Source of the DNA: Roseiarcus sp037446355
GTDB lineage: Bacteria; Pseudomonadota; Alphaproteobacteria; Rhizobiales; Beijerinckiaceae
Length of the DNA: 64,000 bases
NCBI GenBank assembly: GCA_037446355.1
Contig: JBBIIT010000002.1
Location: forward strand, 62,001-126,000
Direction of reading: 5' to 3'
Shown: positions 7,991 to 16,477 of the stretch, in pieces
Position numbering within the stretch: position 1 is the first letter of the stretch
How the letters are laid out: each line of letters begins with the position of its first letter
The notes under the pieces: generated by a model
Database searches by the model: none
Told to the model about the DNA's origin: nothing
Seen by the model: the letters and a program-made list of their open reading frames with translations, nothing else
Position numbers and translations under genes: made by a program

Positions 7991-8941
7991 CTATTCACCT
8001 TCGCGTTCCGAACGCCGCCCGAAATCTGGCGCTGACGTTTCCTGGCCAAGCTCCACAATGCCCCTACGAATTGCGCGCGTCCGCGTGAAAAGATCGAACA
8101 ACCCTTCGCCGTCGCCCCGGCGGATCATGCGTTGCAGCGCCGTCAAGTCTTCGTTAAAGCGGCCCAGCATTTCCAACACCGCATCTCTATTGTGCAGGAA
8201 AACATCCCTCCACATGGTGGGATCCGACGCCGCGATCCGCGTGAAATCGCGGAACCCCCCAGCCGAGAACTTTATGACTTCCGACCGGGTCACCTGCTCC
8301 AAGTCGGCTGCGGTGCCGACGATGTTGTAGGCGATAAGATGGGGAACATGACTCGTGATCGCCAACACAAGATCATGGTGCTCTGGCGTCATGATTTCGA
8401 CATTCGAACCCAACGCGCGCCAAAAGAGTCGAAGTCGATCGACGGCGCCCTCTTCCGTTCCCGGCGGCGGCGTCAATATGCACCAGCGGTTCAAGAATAG
8501 AGTTGCGAAACCGGCGTCCGGCCCCGACTGCTCGGTGCCGGCGACGGGATGCGCCGGCACCAAATGGGCCGTCGGGGGCAACCAGGGGGAAAGCGCGGCA
8601 ACGACATCCGACTTGACCGAACCGACGTCGGACACCACGACGCCCGATTTCAGCGCCGGCCCTATCTCCTTCGCGATCGCTTCGTACGCGCCAACCGGCG
8701 CGCAAAGGATCACTAGGTCCGATTCTCGAACCGCCAGCGCCGACGAAACGAAGTAATGATCCCCGAGCCTGAGCGCATCGGCTCGCTCGACGACCTCGCG
8801 GGCGCCATCGGCGATCGCTATCTCCTCCGCAGCGCGGACCCGCCTAACTGCGCGCGCGATCGACGAACCGATCAGGCCGGCGCCGATTATGGCCACGCGT
8901 TCGAATATGGGCTCTTCGAGCGCTGAACCGAGTTTTTCCAC
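7991..8941 (-). CDS. tyrA: prephenate/arogenate dehydrogenase
   Basis: Oxidative decarboxylation of prephenate or arogenate in tyrosine synthesis. 316 residues: N-terminal Rossmann domain with the dinucleotide loop AIIGAGLIGSSIARAV, a second motif VVVSDVGSVKS, and the substrate-site His in PAHPVAGTEQSGPDAG; the helical C-terminal domain contains SHVPHLIAYNIV and SAGGFRDFTRIA. Start is GTG at 8941 with AGGAAG upstream. It follows the chorismate mutase gene by 32 bp, placing two successive steps of aromatic amino acid synthesis in one transcript. Whether prephenate or arogenate is preferred cannot be read from sequence. Confidence 0.94.
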   Translation of the reverse strand: MEKLGSALEEPIFERVAIIGAGLIGSSIARAVRRVRAAEEIAIADGAREVVERADALRLGDHYFVSSALAVRESDLVILCAPVGAYEAIAKEIGPALKSGVVVSDVGSVKSDVVAALSPWLPPTAHLVPAHPVAGTEQSGPDAGFATLFLNRWCILTPPPGTEEGAVDRLRLFWRALGSNVEIMTPEHHDLVLAITSHVPHLIAYNIVGTAADLEQVTRSEVIKFSAGGFRDFTRIAASDPTMWRDVFLHNRDAVLEMLGRFNEDLTALQRMIRRGDGEGLFDLFTRTRAIRRGIVELGQETSAPDFGRRSEREGE

Positions 8942-8973
8942 AGTCTAACTTCCTCGTTGCCGCCTGCGAACGA

Positions 8974-9825
8974 TCACCGGCGCGCAGATTTTTCCGCCGA
9001 AGCGTCAAAGCGGCTCGCGTGCGACCCGACTTCCGTCGTTTTCACGTCCGACGCACCGGCAAGAGCAAGAGCCGTCGCCACAGCCGATGACGAAATCTCG
9101 CCGGGCCGGGCAATCAACAGTGACAGCCCCGCGCCGTCCGCGGCGTTCCCCAAAATCTCGCCGCCGATGTCGCGGATCGCCTGGGGATAGTCGCCTCGCC
9201 AGCGATCGATCTGGGCGGCCTCCAACACAACCTGACGGGCCCCACCGTCGGCAAGCGGCTTCGCGATGACGAAGACTGGCATTCCCGCTGGATGATCCAA
9301 GCGCTCGACGAACGGCAATCGCGCGATCACCTTGGGCGCGCTCTTGTGCGCGAGCCGCATCCACCACGGCCCCGCGCTTGGGCCCCCATCGAGCGCGAAG
9401 ACGCCCAAATCGCCGTCCGCCTCGAGCACCGCTGCGATAACCCCCGCCGCGCTCATATGCGTGATGCAAGGAACCGTGAAACCGAAATGAAAGCGGGCGG
9501 AATCTCGTATGGCCGCGTCGCCCTTGGAAACGTCGACATGCACACGATACGGCGCCTGCACGTAGGTGAACGTCGAAATGATAATCCGCCAAATCCCTTC
9601 GACAGTGTCCAGCGGCAGCAATCCCTGATGCCGCTCGACAAGCGCGCGCATCATCGCCGCTTCCCGCGCGGGCCGAAACGCGGACCCTCCCCCCTGTCGC
9701 GCCTTGATGGCGATCAGCGAATCGATAATCCGTCCGCGCTCCATCAGCAGCGAATGCATCTCGGCGTCGATCCGGTCGATCTCGACGCGAAGTTTTGCGA
9801 GCGACTCCTCGGCCGGCTCTGACAA
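8974..9825 (-). CDS. chorismate mutase (AroQ) with C-terminal extension
   Basis: Converts chorismate to prephenate. Residues about 10-95 form an AroQ-type helical domain (LRVEIDRIDAEMHSLLMERG ... SAFRPAREAAMMRAL). The remaining ~185 residues form a second domain that is not a standard prephenate dehydratase but has a similar Thr/Ser-rich feel; rhizobial chorismate mutases often have this length. Start is TTG at 9825, with GAGGGCGGAA just upstream; no ATG is available nearby. It sits between rho (17 bp) and tyrA (32 bp). The role of the C-terminal domain is unknown, possibly allosteric. Confidence 0.85.
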   Translation of the reverse strand: MSEPAEESLAKLRVEIDRIDAEMHSLLMERGRIIDSLIAIKARQGGGSAFRPAREAAMMRALVERHQGLLPLDTVEGIWRIIISTFTYVQAPYRVHVDVSKGDAAIRDSARFHFGFTVPCITHMSAAGVIAAVLEADGDLGVFALDGGPSAGPWWMRLAHKSAPKVIARLPFVERLDHPAGMPVFVIAKPLADGGARQVVLEAAQIDRWRGDYPQAIRDIGGEILGNAADGAGLSLLIARPGEISSSAVATALALAGASDVKTTEVGSHASRFDASAEKSARR

Positions 9826-9842
9826 TTCCGCCCTCGTAGCGT

Positions 9843-11108
9843 CTAAGTGTTCATCGACTCGAAGAAATTCGTATTGGACTTCGTCTCACGAAGCTTGCCG
9901 AGCAAGAACTCAATCGCGTCCACCGTCCCCATCGGATTCAAGATGCGGCGCAACACATACATCTTCTTGAGGATATCGGGCGGAACGAGGAGTTCCTCCT
10001 TGCGCGTTCCAGAGCGCGTGATGTCCATCGATGGGAAGGTGCGTTTGTCCGCGACCTTTCTATCGAGGATAATCTCCGAGTTGCCTGTTCCCTTGAACTC
10101 TTCGAAGATGACCTCGTCCATGCGCGATCCGGTGTCGATCAGCGCCGTCGCGATGATCGTCAGAGACCCGCCTTCTTCAATGTTCCGCGCGGCGCCAAAA
10201 AATCGCTTCGGCCGCTGCAGCGCGTTGGCGTCAACGCCGCCAGTGAGCACTTTTCCCGAAGAAGGGACAACGGTGTTGTAGGCGCGGCCCAAACGCGTAA
10301 TCGAATCGAGCAAAATAACGACGTCGCGTCGATGTTCGACAAGACGCTTGGCTTTTTCAATCACCATCTCGGCGACTTGCACATGGCGCACCGCCGGCTC
10401 GTCGAAAGTCGATGACACGACTTCGCCTTTGACCGATCGCTGCATATCGGTCACTTCCTCCGGACGCTCATCAATGAGCAAAACGATTAGATAACATTCC
10501 GGATGATTGGCCGTAACGGATTGGGCGATGTTTTGTAGCAGCACGGTTTTGCCTGTCCGCGGCGGCGCGACAATCAACGCGCGTTGTCCCTTGCCGATCG
10601 GCGACACGATATCGATGACCCGTGACGACAGATCTTTTCGGGTCGGATCTTCAACCTCTAGCCGCAATCGTTGATTGGGATACAGCGGAGTCAAATTGTC
10701 GAAGTGTACTTTGTGTCGCGTCTTTTCCGGGTCTTCGAAATTGATTTCGTTGCACTTCAGCAGCGCGAAATAACGTTCGCCCTCCTTTGGACTACGGATG
10801 ACGCCTTCCACAGTGTCGCCGGTGCGCAACCCCAGTCGGCGGATTTGTGATGGCGAAACATATATGTCATCCGGGCCAGGAAGATAATTTGCGTCAGCTG
10901 ATCTCAAGAATCCGAAACCGTCCTGCAAAATCTCGACCACGCCCTCACCAATAATTTCAACCTCTCGACTCGCCAATTGCTTGAGAATGGCGAACATGAG
11001 CTCCTGTTTGCGCATAATAGAGGCGTTTTCGACCTCATTCTCTTCCGCGAACGCCAGCAACTCGGTCGGCGATTTCTTTTTAAGGTCTTTTAGCTTTATT
11101 TCCCGCAT
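9843..11108 (-). CDS. rho: transcription termination factor Rho
   Basis: Hexameric RNA-dependent ATPase that terminates transcription. 421 residues: N-terminal helical domain (about 1-48), RNA-binding cold-shock-like domain with GFGFLRS (about 65-70) and YVSPSQIRRLGLRTGD, and the RecA-like domain with Walker A APPRTGKT (181-188), LLIDERPEEVTDM, Walker B VILLDSITR, Q-loop LTGGVDANAL and the R-loop. Full length and canonical. It is probably the first gene of the rho-chorismate mutase-tyrA-chaC run. The 225 bp between it and hemJ shows no gene and no obvious hairpin. Confidence 0.98.
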   Translation of the reverse strand: MREIKLKDLKKKSPTELLAFAEENEVENASIMRKQELMFAILKQLASREVEIIGEGVVEILQDGFGFLRSADANYLPGPDDIYVSPSQIRRLGLRTGDTVEGVIRSPKEGERYFALLKCNEINFEDPEKTRHKVHFDNLTPLYPNQRLRLEVEDPTRKDLSSRVIDIVSPIGKGQRALIVAPPRTGKTVLLQNIAQSVTANHPECYLIVLLIDERPEEVTDMQRSVKGEVVSSTFDEPAVRHVQVAEMVIEKAKRLVEHRRDVVILLDSITRLGRAYNTVVPSSGKVLTGGVDANALQRPKRFFGAARNIEEGGSLTIIATALIDTGSRMDEVIFEEFKGTGNSEIILDRKVADKRTFPSMDITRSGTRKEELLVPPDILKKMYVLRRILNPMGTVDAIEFLLGKLRETKSNTNFFESMNT

Positions 11109-11333
11109 CGGGGCATCCTTGAAGGGCGCGCGTCTGACGCCGCGCTGGCGAGCTTAAGGGGAAGTGACGGACGCGGCCGAAACGGTGAGCCGTAACTTGC
11201 CTCGATCACACCAGGAAGACGAAAACACGTCGTACCTGATCGTCGCTGTAAGCGTCCGAATTAGGTGAGGACGCCTCCATAATCGGGTTCGGCCGGATTT
11301 TCAATGCCAAATCGCGCTTTCGCGGCAACTGCG

Positions 11334-11765
11334 TCAGAACGGCTTCACGACCACTAAAATTACGATGAGGATCATCAGGACTGTCGGAATTTCGTTTAAC
11401 GCACGAAAAAAACGCGCCGACTTTCGATTCTCGTCGGTGGCAAAGCTTCTCATGCTTTTCGCGAGATAGCCATGGAAGCCCGACAAGGCCAGCACGAGAA
11501 GCAATTTAGCGTGCAGCCATGGCGAACGAAGCTCCCCAAAACCAAAAGCGACGAGCGGACCCGTCGCCCATACCACGATCATTGACGGGTTCATTATATA
11601 TTTCAGTAGTTTGCGCTCCATGAGCTTGAACGTTTCGGACTGCGGCGTCCCTACCGGCGCATCGACGTGGTAGACGAACAGTCTGGGTAGATAGAACAAC
11701 CCCGCCATCCAGGTGATGACGCTGATGATGTGCAGGGCTTTCACCCAAAGCTGCCATACGCCCAT
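11334..11765 (-). CDS. hemJ: protoporphyrinogen IX oxidase HemJ
   Basis: Inner-membrane heme biosynthesis enzyme oxidising protoporphyrinogen IX, the alternative to HemG/HemY. 143 residues with four hydrophobic segments (about 8-28, 60-78, 82-100, 125-143). The conserved His lies in the first helix (ALHIISVITWMAGLFYLPR), followed by LFVYH. In many rhizobia hemE and hemH stand between this gene and the origin; neither is present here, so hemJ directly borders the origin-like gap. Confidence 0.93.
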   Translation of the reverse strand: MGVWQLWVKALHIISVITWMAGLFYLPRLFVYHVDAPVGTPQSETFKLMERKLLKYIMNPSMIVVWATGPLVAFGFGELRSPWLHAKLLLVLALSGFHGYLAKSMRSFATDENRKSARFFRALNEIPTVLMILIVILVVVKPF

Positions 11766-11993
11766 GAGTTAGCTCGAATCGCAATCGCTATGAGATGAGA
11801 ATGTGGCACGCCGAACGTGAGAAATGAACCCAAAGCGCGAAGCATACGGAAGGACATAATATACTAATATTTCAAGTATGATTTGATTTCTTTTAGTCTT
11901 GTATAGGCGCTTGTTCCGAATTCTCCCTCCGCGACTCAAACTTTTCAACGCCTTCAGACCCATAGGCCGTATGAAGGCGGTCTATTGTATATC

Positions 11994-12008
11994 TTAACGA
12001 AAGGTTAA
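11994..12008. promoter_or_regulatory. perfect CtrA-type box in putative origin
   Basis: TTAACGAAAGGTTAA matches TTAA-N7-TTAA exactly and sits within an AT-rich stretch. In Caulobacter, CtrA bound at such sites in the origin blocks replication initiation. It could alternatively be a promoter operator for ppsR, 235 bp downstream. Confidence 0.6.
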
Positions 12009-12116
12009 CATTTTCATAAATCTCTGCGTAAATCGGCATGTGAATTCGGCTCTGTAATCCCCAAACTTTCGAAATTCAGTGGCGCTCGTATCCGAAAGCC
12101 CTTTTGTGAGATCGAA

Positions 12117-12125
12117 TGTGGATAG
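12117..12125 (-). promoter_or_regulatory. DnaA box, one mismatch
   Basis: Reads CTATCCACA on the minus strand, differing from TTATCCACA only at the first base. It lies between the AT-rich part of the gap and ppsR. Confidence 0.5.
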
Positions 12126-12242
12126 AGGTTCGACCGATGAGGGCCACGAGTGGGTGCGCCCGCACGTCCTCATAGTTTTGCACGCCTGTCCACAGCTTCC
12201 AACCCCGGATATAACCGGGCGCAATTGGCCGGAGATGCGCTG

Positions 12243-13076
12243 ATGGGGCGTAGCTATTTTCACCTTCACTTAGTTTCGGATTCGACGGGCGAGACTTTGA
12301 TCGCCGCCTCCCGCGCCGCCGCCGCGCAATACCAAGGGGTCGCGTCCATCGAGCACGTCTACCCGTTGGTGCGGACGCCTTCGCAACTCGACCGGGTAAT
12401 CGCCGAGGTCGAGGACGCGCCCGGGATCGTGCTCTTTACACTGGTCGACCCCGATCTTTCGCAGCGGCTGCAAACGAGTTGCGACGCGTCGGGATCGCCA
12501 TGTCTATCCGTGCTCGGGCCTATTCTCACGCTTTTCAAATCCTACCTGGGCCAAAGTTCGACACCCCGAGCCGGCGCGCAGCACATGCTGAACGCCGACT
12601 ATTTCAAGCGCATCGATGCGCTCAATTTCACAATGATGAACGATGACGGGCAATTGCCCGAGAATCTAGAATACGCAGATATAGTTCTGCTCGGCGTCAG
12701 CCGAACGTCAAAGACGCCGACGAGCATCTATCTCGCCAATCGCGGTTACAAGACCGCCAATGTTCCTCTCGTGCCGCACGTTGCCCTTCCGCGGAATTTG
12801 GAAACGCTACGTCGTCCGTTGATCGTTGGGCTGATCGCCTCGCCGGAGCGAATCGTCCAAATCCGACAGAATCGCCTGCTGTCTTTGAATGTGGATTCGC
12901 AGACCGAATATGTCGATCGAATTGCCGTCGCTGAGGAAATCACCGCATCGCGCCGACTTTTTGTCGAAAAGGGATGGCCGACTATCGACGTCACTCGTAG
13001 ATCGATCGAGGAAACGGCCGCTGCAATTCTAGATCTCTATCGTGAGCACCATCTCAAATTCATAACCCAAGCCTGA
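12243..13076 (+). CDS. ppsR: pyruvate, phosphate dikinase/PEP synthase regulatory protein (DUF299)
   Basis: Bifunctional ADP-dependent kinase and Pi-dependent pyrophosphorylase that switches PEP synthase or PPDK off and on by threonine phosphorylation. 277 residues from the ATG at 12243, with GGAG nine bases upstream; an in-frame upstream extension to 12150 runs into the origin-like gap and is not family-like. The N-terminus FHLHLVSDSTGETL and the P-loop-like GVSRTSKTPTSIYLA are diagnostic. It heads a tight run with maf (15 bp), aroE, coaE and dnaQ. Its homologue (RP001) flanks the origin in other alphaproteobacteria. Confidence 0.93.
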   Translation: MGRSYFHLHLVSDSTGETLIAASRAAAAQYQGVASIEHVYPLVRTPSQLDRVIAEVEDAPGIVLFTLVDPDLSQRLQTSCDASGSPCLSVLGPILTLFKSYLGQSSTPRAGAQHMLNADYFKRIDALNFTMMNDDGQLPENLEYADIVLLGVSRTSKTPTSIYLANRGYKTANVPLVPHVALPRNLETLRRPLIVGLIASPERIVQIRQNRLLSLNVDSQTEYVDRIAVAEEITASRRLFVEKGWPTIDVTRRSIEETAAAILDLYREHHLKFITQA

Positions 13077-13091
13077 AGGCGCCAGTCCGGT

Positions 13092-13718
13092 ATGCAGCCC
13101 GCAATCATTCTGTGGAATCCCGATCACCGGCTTGTCCTGGCTTCGAGGAGCGCCGCTCGCCGTCAGCTCCTCGAAGCCGCGGGGCTGCCGTTTGAAACGG
13201 TGGCGGCTACAGTCGAAGAGAGGGCGATCGAGGAAGATTTTCTGCAAGGTGGCGGGGGCGCAGAAGATCTCGCTTCGACGCTCGCATGCGCAAAGGCGAT
13301 AGACGTCAGTCGGCGATGCCACGGGGCGCTGTGCCTTGGCGCAGACCAGGTGTTGTCCTTGGAGGGCGCTGTACTCCACAAAGCGTCCAGCGTTGCGGAG
13401 GCTGCCAAACATCTTGCGCGTCTTGTCGGACGAACCCATCGCCTATTCTCCGCCTTTGCGCTCGCAAAGGACGGACAGGTGCGGCGCCAAGGGCGGGAAG
13501 TCGCGACAATGACCATGCGGCCGCTTGATCGGGCGCAGATCGACCGCTATCTGGATTGCGCGGGCCCGGAAGCGCTCTCAAGCGTTGGCACGTATCAAGT
13601 CGAGAGGCTGGGGATCCATCTGTTTGAGCGGATCGAGGGCGAACACAGCGTCATTCTCGGGTTGCCGATGATGCGCCTCTTGGCGTGCCTGCGAGAGGAG
13701 GGAGCGTTGCGCCTATGA
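13092..13718 (+). CDS. maf: Maf-like nucleotide pyrophosphatase
   Basis: Maf proteins hydrolyse non-canonical or canonical nucleoside triphosphates and are implicated in preventing mis-incorporation and in septum control. 208 residues; N-terminal LASRSAARRQLLEAAGL matches the Maf nucleotide loop in a variant form, followed by an EERAIEE segment, GADQVL (the catalytic-region Asp) and a C-terminal GTYQVE-GIHLFERIEGEHS-ILGLPM segment. It overlaps aroE by ATGA. Which of the Maf/YceF/YhdE specificities applies is unclear, so the name is generic. Confidence 0.85.
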   Translation: MQPAIILWNPDHRLVLASRSAARRQLLEAAGLPFETVAATVEERAIEEDFLQGGGGAEDLASTLACAKAIDVSRRCHGALCLGADQVLSLEGAVLHKASSVAEAAKHLARLVGRTHRLFSAFALAKDGQVRRQGREVATMTMRPLDRAQIDRYLDCAGPEALSSVGTYQVERLGIHLFERIEGEHSVILGLPMMRLLACLREEGALRL

Positions 13719-14575
13719 ACGATCGAGTTCGCCCAAGAGCCTGTGTCGCCGGCTGGCCGGTCGCGCAGTCGCGTTCGCCAATCATTCATGGCCATTGGCT
13801 GAAAACTTACGCGATCGATGGCGCTTACGAACGGATCGCGGTGCCTGTGGGGAGCTTTCGCGAGTTCGCCGACACGATTGGCCGCGACGGGCTGCGCGGC
13901 TCAAACGTAACCGTGCCGCACAAAGAGACCGCGTTCGCGATATGCGATAGTCGCACCGCCGCCGCGGAGGCGATGGGCGCGGTGAACACGCTTTGGCGAG
14001 AGGACGGGAGGCTTTGGGGCGACAATACCGATGCGCACGGATTCATTGGCGGTCTTGACGACGAGGCGCCTGGTTGGCGCGCCGAAGTCAAGACCGCTGT
14101 TGTGATCGGCGCGGGCGGCGCCGCCAGAGCGATTGTTCACGCGCTTCTGACTTCGGGAGTGGATCGGGTCTGGATCGCCAATCGAACGCCGGAACGAGCG
14201 AGAGCCTTGTCGCTCGCGTTCCAACCGAGGGCGATCGCGCGCCAATGGAGCGAACTTCCCGACCTGATTGGCGATGCCGATATGGTCGTGAACACGACTT
14301 CGCTGGGCATGGCAGGCCAGCCGGAGCTGGATCTCGACGTCGACCAAATTGCGCGCCACGCCATCGTGATGGATATCGTCTATGTCCCGTTGCGAACCGC
14401 ACTGGTCAAACGCGCCGAAGCTCGTGGCCTCAGGGCGGTCGGCGGACTGGGGATGCTGCTGTATCAGGCTACGGCCGGTTTCGAGCGCTGGTTTGGAGTG
14501 CGTCCGAAAGTCACTGACGAACTGCGCCGTTTGGTCGAAGCTGACATTCTGCGCGCACAATCGTCCGCCTCATGA
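13715..14575 (+). CDS. aroE: shikimate dehydrogenase (NADP+)
   Basis: Reduces 3-dehydroshikimate to shikimate. 286 residues from the ATG at 13715, which overlaps the maf stop; an earlier in-frame start at 13685 would lie deeper in maf. Shikimate-binding SRSPIIHG, catalytic Lys in NVTVPHKE, GDNTDAHGF, dinucleotide loop GAGGAARA, NADP-selective ANRTPERA, NTTSLGM and the C-terminal GGLGMLLYQA are in the expected order. It overlaps coaE by 4 bp. Confidence 0.96.
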   Translation: MNDRVRPRACVAGWPVAQSRSPIIHGHWLKTYAIDGAYERIAVPVGSFREFADTIGRDGLRGSNVTVPHKETAFAICDSRTAAAEAMGAVNTLWREDGRLWGDNTDAHGFIGGLDDEAPGWRAEVKTAVVIGAGGAARAIVHALLTSGVDRVWIANRTPERARALSLAFQPRAIARQWSELPDLIGDADMVVNTTSLGMAGQPELDLDVDQIARHAIVMDIVYVPLRTALVKRAEARGLRAVGGLGMLLYQATAGFERWFGVRPKVTDELRRLVEADILRAQSSAS

Positions 14576-15177
14576 TCGTAGCTGGCCTCACAGGCTCAAT
14601 CGCCATGGGCAAGTCCACGGTCGCCGCTATGTTCGCGTCCATGGGCTGCCCGGTGTTCGACGCGGACGCTGCGGTTCGCGATTACTACCGGTCCGACGGG
14701 GCGGCTGTCGTGGAGCGCGCATTTCCTGGCGTGGTCGAGCAGGGAGCGGTGGATAGAGACCGTCTGGGCGCCAAAGTGCTGGGAAACGCCAGCGCGTTGA
14801 GTCGACTCGAAGCGATCGTTCATCCCGCTGTAGCGGAGCGTCGGGTTCGTTTCTTGACCGAGGCCGGGGCAGTCGGGCGGCGGATCGTGTTTCTGGACGT
14901 GCCGTTGTTGTTCGAGACCGGAGGCGATGGATCGGTTGAACTGGTCGTCGTCGTTAGCGCCGCCTCGGACGCCCAACGTAAGCGGGCGCTTCGCCGCGAA
15001 GGTATGACGCCGGCCAAATTCGACGCAATTTTATTGCGGCAAATGCCCGATTCGGAAAAGCGTCGCCGGTCGCATTACGTGATCGACACGAACGGGGCGC
15101 TCGAGGAATCCCGGGCGCAAGCGGCGGCTTTCGTGCGCGCAATTGTCGGCCAGCCGGGAAGAGTGCGAAATGCGTGA
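14572..15177 (+). CDS. coaE: dephospho-CoA kinase
   Basis: Last step of coenzyme A synthesis, phosphorylating the ribose 3-prime hydroxyl. 201 residues with P-loop GSIAMGKST near the N-terminus, DADAAVRDYY (substrate-binding DAD), and DVPLLFETG. The start ATG overlaps the aroE stop, and its own 3-prime end overlaps dnaQ by 8 bp, so the run maf-aroE-coaE-dnaQ is a tightly coupled operon. The second CoA gene, coaA, lies at 56688 in this window. Confidence 0.96.
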   Translation: MIVAGLTGSIAMGKSTVAAMFASMGCPVFDADAAVRDYYRSDGAAVVERAFPGVVEQGAVDRDRLGAKVLGNASALSRLEAIVHPAVAERRVRFLTEAGAVGRRIVFLDVPLLFETGGDGSVELVVVVSAASDAQRKRALRREGMTPAKFDAILLRQMPDSEKRRRSHYVIDTNGALEESRAQAAAFVRAIVGQPGRVRNA

Positions 15178-15865
15178 AATCGTTCTGGACACGGAAACGA
15201 CCGGCCTCGATCCGCTGAAGGGCGATAAGCTGGTCGAAATCGGCGCGGTCGAGATCGTCAACCAAATCGCGACGGGCGCGATTTTCCATGTGCTGATAAA
15301 TCCGCAACGCGATGTGCCCGATGAGGCGTTTCGAGTCCACGGGCACTCGAGCGAATCGCTACGGGACAAGCCGATCTTCGCGGACGTAGCGCAGGAATTT
15401 CTGGACTTCATTCAATCCGATAGCTTGGTGATTCACAACGCCGAATTCGACATGCGTTTCATCAACGCAGAACTCGCCGCGGTAGGTCGCGCCGCAATTT
15501 CGTCCGAGAGGATTATCGATACGCTGGCGCTCGCGCGTCGCAAGCATCCCGGCGCGTCAAACAATCTCGACGCGCTCTGCGATCGCTATCGTATTGATCG
15601 CTCGCGGCGCGTCAAACACGGCGCTCTGCTGGACGCCGAAATTCTAGTCGAGGTTTATTCGGAGCTCACAGGCGGTCGCCAACGCTCGCTTACGCTGAAC
15701 GCCGGCGTCAAGGCATCGGCGGCGCCGACCTCGCCGAGGACAGCCGCCGGAATGGTCCGTTCGGAGCCGCTTTCGTCGCGACTTAAAGAAGCCGAAAGTC
15801 AGGCCCACAGATCCCATATCGCGACATTCGGAGATGCGGCGATATGGACCGAATACCTCCGGTAA
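15170..15865 (+). CDS. dnaQ: DNA polymerase III epsilon subunit (proofreading exonuclease)
   Basis: 3-prime to 5-prime exonuclease of the replicative polymerase. 231 residues from the ATG at 15170 (CGGGAAGAG upstream). DEDDh motifs are complete: VLDTETTGLDP (Exo I), HNAEFDMRFINAEL (Exo II), and HGALLDAEILVEVY (Exo III, catalytic His and Asp). The C-terminal ~50 residues are variable and would hold the clamp- and alpha-binding part. The gene overlaps coaE by 8 bp and meets secB tail to tail 18 bp away. Confidence 0.95.
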   Translation: MREIVLDTETTGLDPLKGDKLVEIGAVEIVNQIATGAIFHVLINPQRDVPDEAFRVHGHSSESLRDKPIFADVAQEFLDFIQSDSLVIHNAEFDMRFINAELAAVGRAAISSERIIDTLALARRKHPGASNNLDALCDRYRIDRSRRVKHGALLDAEILVEVYSELTGGRQRSLTLNAGVKASAAPTSPRTAAGMVRSEPLSSRLKEAESQAHRSHIATFGDAAIWTEYLR

Positions 15866-15883
15866 AGACCGGCGATTGATCAG

Positions 15884-16372
15884 TCAGGCCTGCGCGGGAA
15901 CGCCGCCTGTCCCAGTGGCGGTCAGTCGCTGCATGTAAAGACCGTGGAAGTCGATGGGATCGATATATAAAGGCGGGTATCCGCCGCCGCGGACGGCTTC
16001 GGCCACGATCTGCCGAGCGAATGGGAACAACAGGCGAGGCCCCTCGATCATCACCAACGGTTGAATTTGGTCGGCGGGTATGTTCTCGACTCGGAAGACA
16101 CCCGAATAATTGAGCTCGAACTTGAATAGCGCGTCCGCGCCTTCGCCGGCCCCGCCCTCGACCATCAAACTGACTTCGTAATCGGTGGGGCCGAGTTGGC
16201 GCGCGTTGACGTTAATTTGCAGGGTGATCTTCGGTCCTTGCTGCTGCTGCGACAGGGTTCGCGGCGCATTCGGGTTCTCGAACGAAAAGTCTTTTGCATA
16301 CTGTGTCAGGACCGAGAACCGGGGCGGCCCGTTGGCAGGCTCCGAGGCGCCATTGCCAGCTTGATCGACCAT
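15884..16372 (-). CDS. secB: protein-export chaperone SecB
   Basis: Homotetrameric cytosolic chaperone that keeps preproteins unfolded and hands them to SecA. 162 residues. Start ATG at 16372 is set by GAGGAG just upstream; the frame remains open to 16450 but lacks similarity there. Family features: LTQYAKDFSFENPNAP near the N-terminus, INVNARQLG, FELNYSGVFRVENIP, and GPRLLFPFARQIVAEAVRGG. The dnaQ-secB neighbourhood is conserved in rhizobia. Confidence 0.96.
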   Translation of the reverse strand: MVDQAGNGASEPANGPPRFSVLTQYAKDFSFENPNAPRTLSQQQQGPKITLQINVNARQLGPTDYEVSLMVEGGAGEGADALFKFELNYSGVFRVENIPADQIQPLVMIEGPRLLFPFARQIVAEAVRGGGYPPLYIDPIDFHGLYMQRLTATGTGGVPAQA

Positions 16373-16477
16373 TACATGCTCCTCGACTCGCCCTTGCGGC
16401 GCACTTTGAAAATTCGCGCGTCGCCTAACATGGCCGAACCGGCAGAACAAGCGCGGCTCGCGCCGAGCGGCAAATGT

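Larger units (their letters stand above)
11766..12242. other. putative chromosomal replication origin (oriC), gene-free
   Basis: A 477-bp gap between divergent hemJ and ppsR. It holds two AT-rich stretches (about 11855-11905 and 11981-12030), one perfect CtrA-type box, a near-perfect DnaA box, two weaker DnaA-like nonamers (12176-12184 and 12186-12194) and GANTC sites at 11776-11780 and 11933-11937. In Caulobacter and Rickettsia the origin lies beside the homologue of ppsR (RP001) and heme genes, and rhizobial origins map to the same junction. The context is strong; the number of good DnaA boxes is low, so minimal origin limits cannot be set. Confidence 0.7.

Noticed and set aside
11109..11333. 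Possible leader RNA or attenuator before rho
   Set aside because: No stable hairpin with T run and no small frame could be supported by eye.
12186..12194. CTGTCCACA as a DnaA box
   Set aside because: Two mismatches from TTATCCACA; kept only as a weak site within the origin description.
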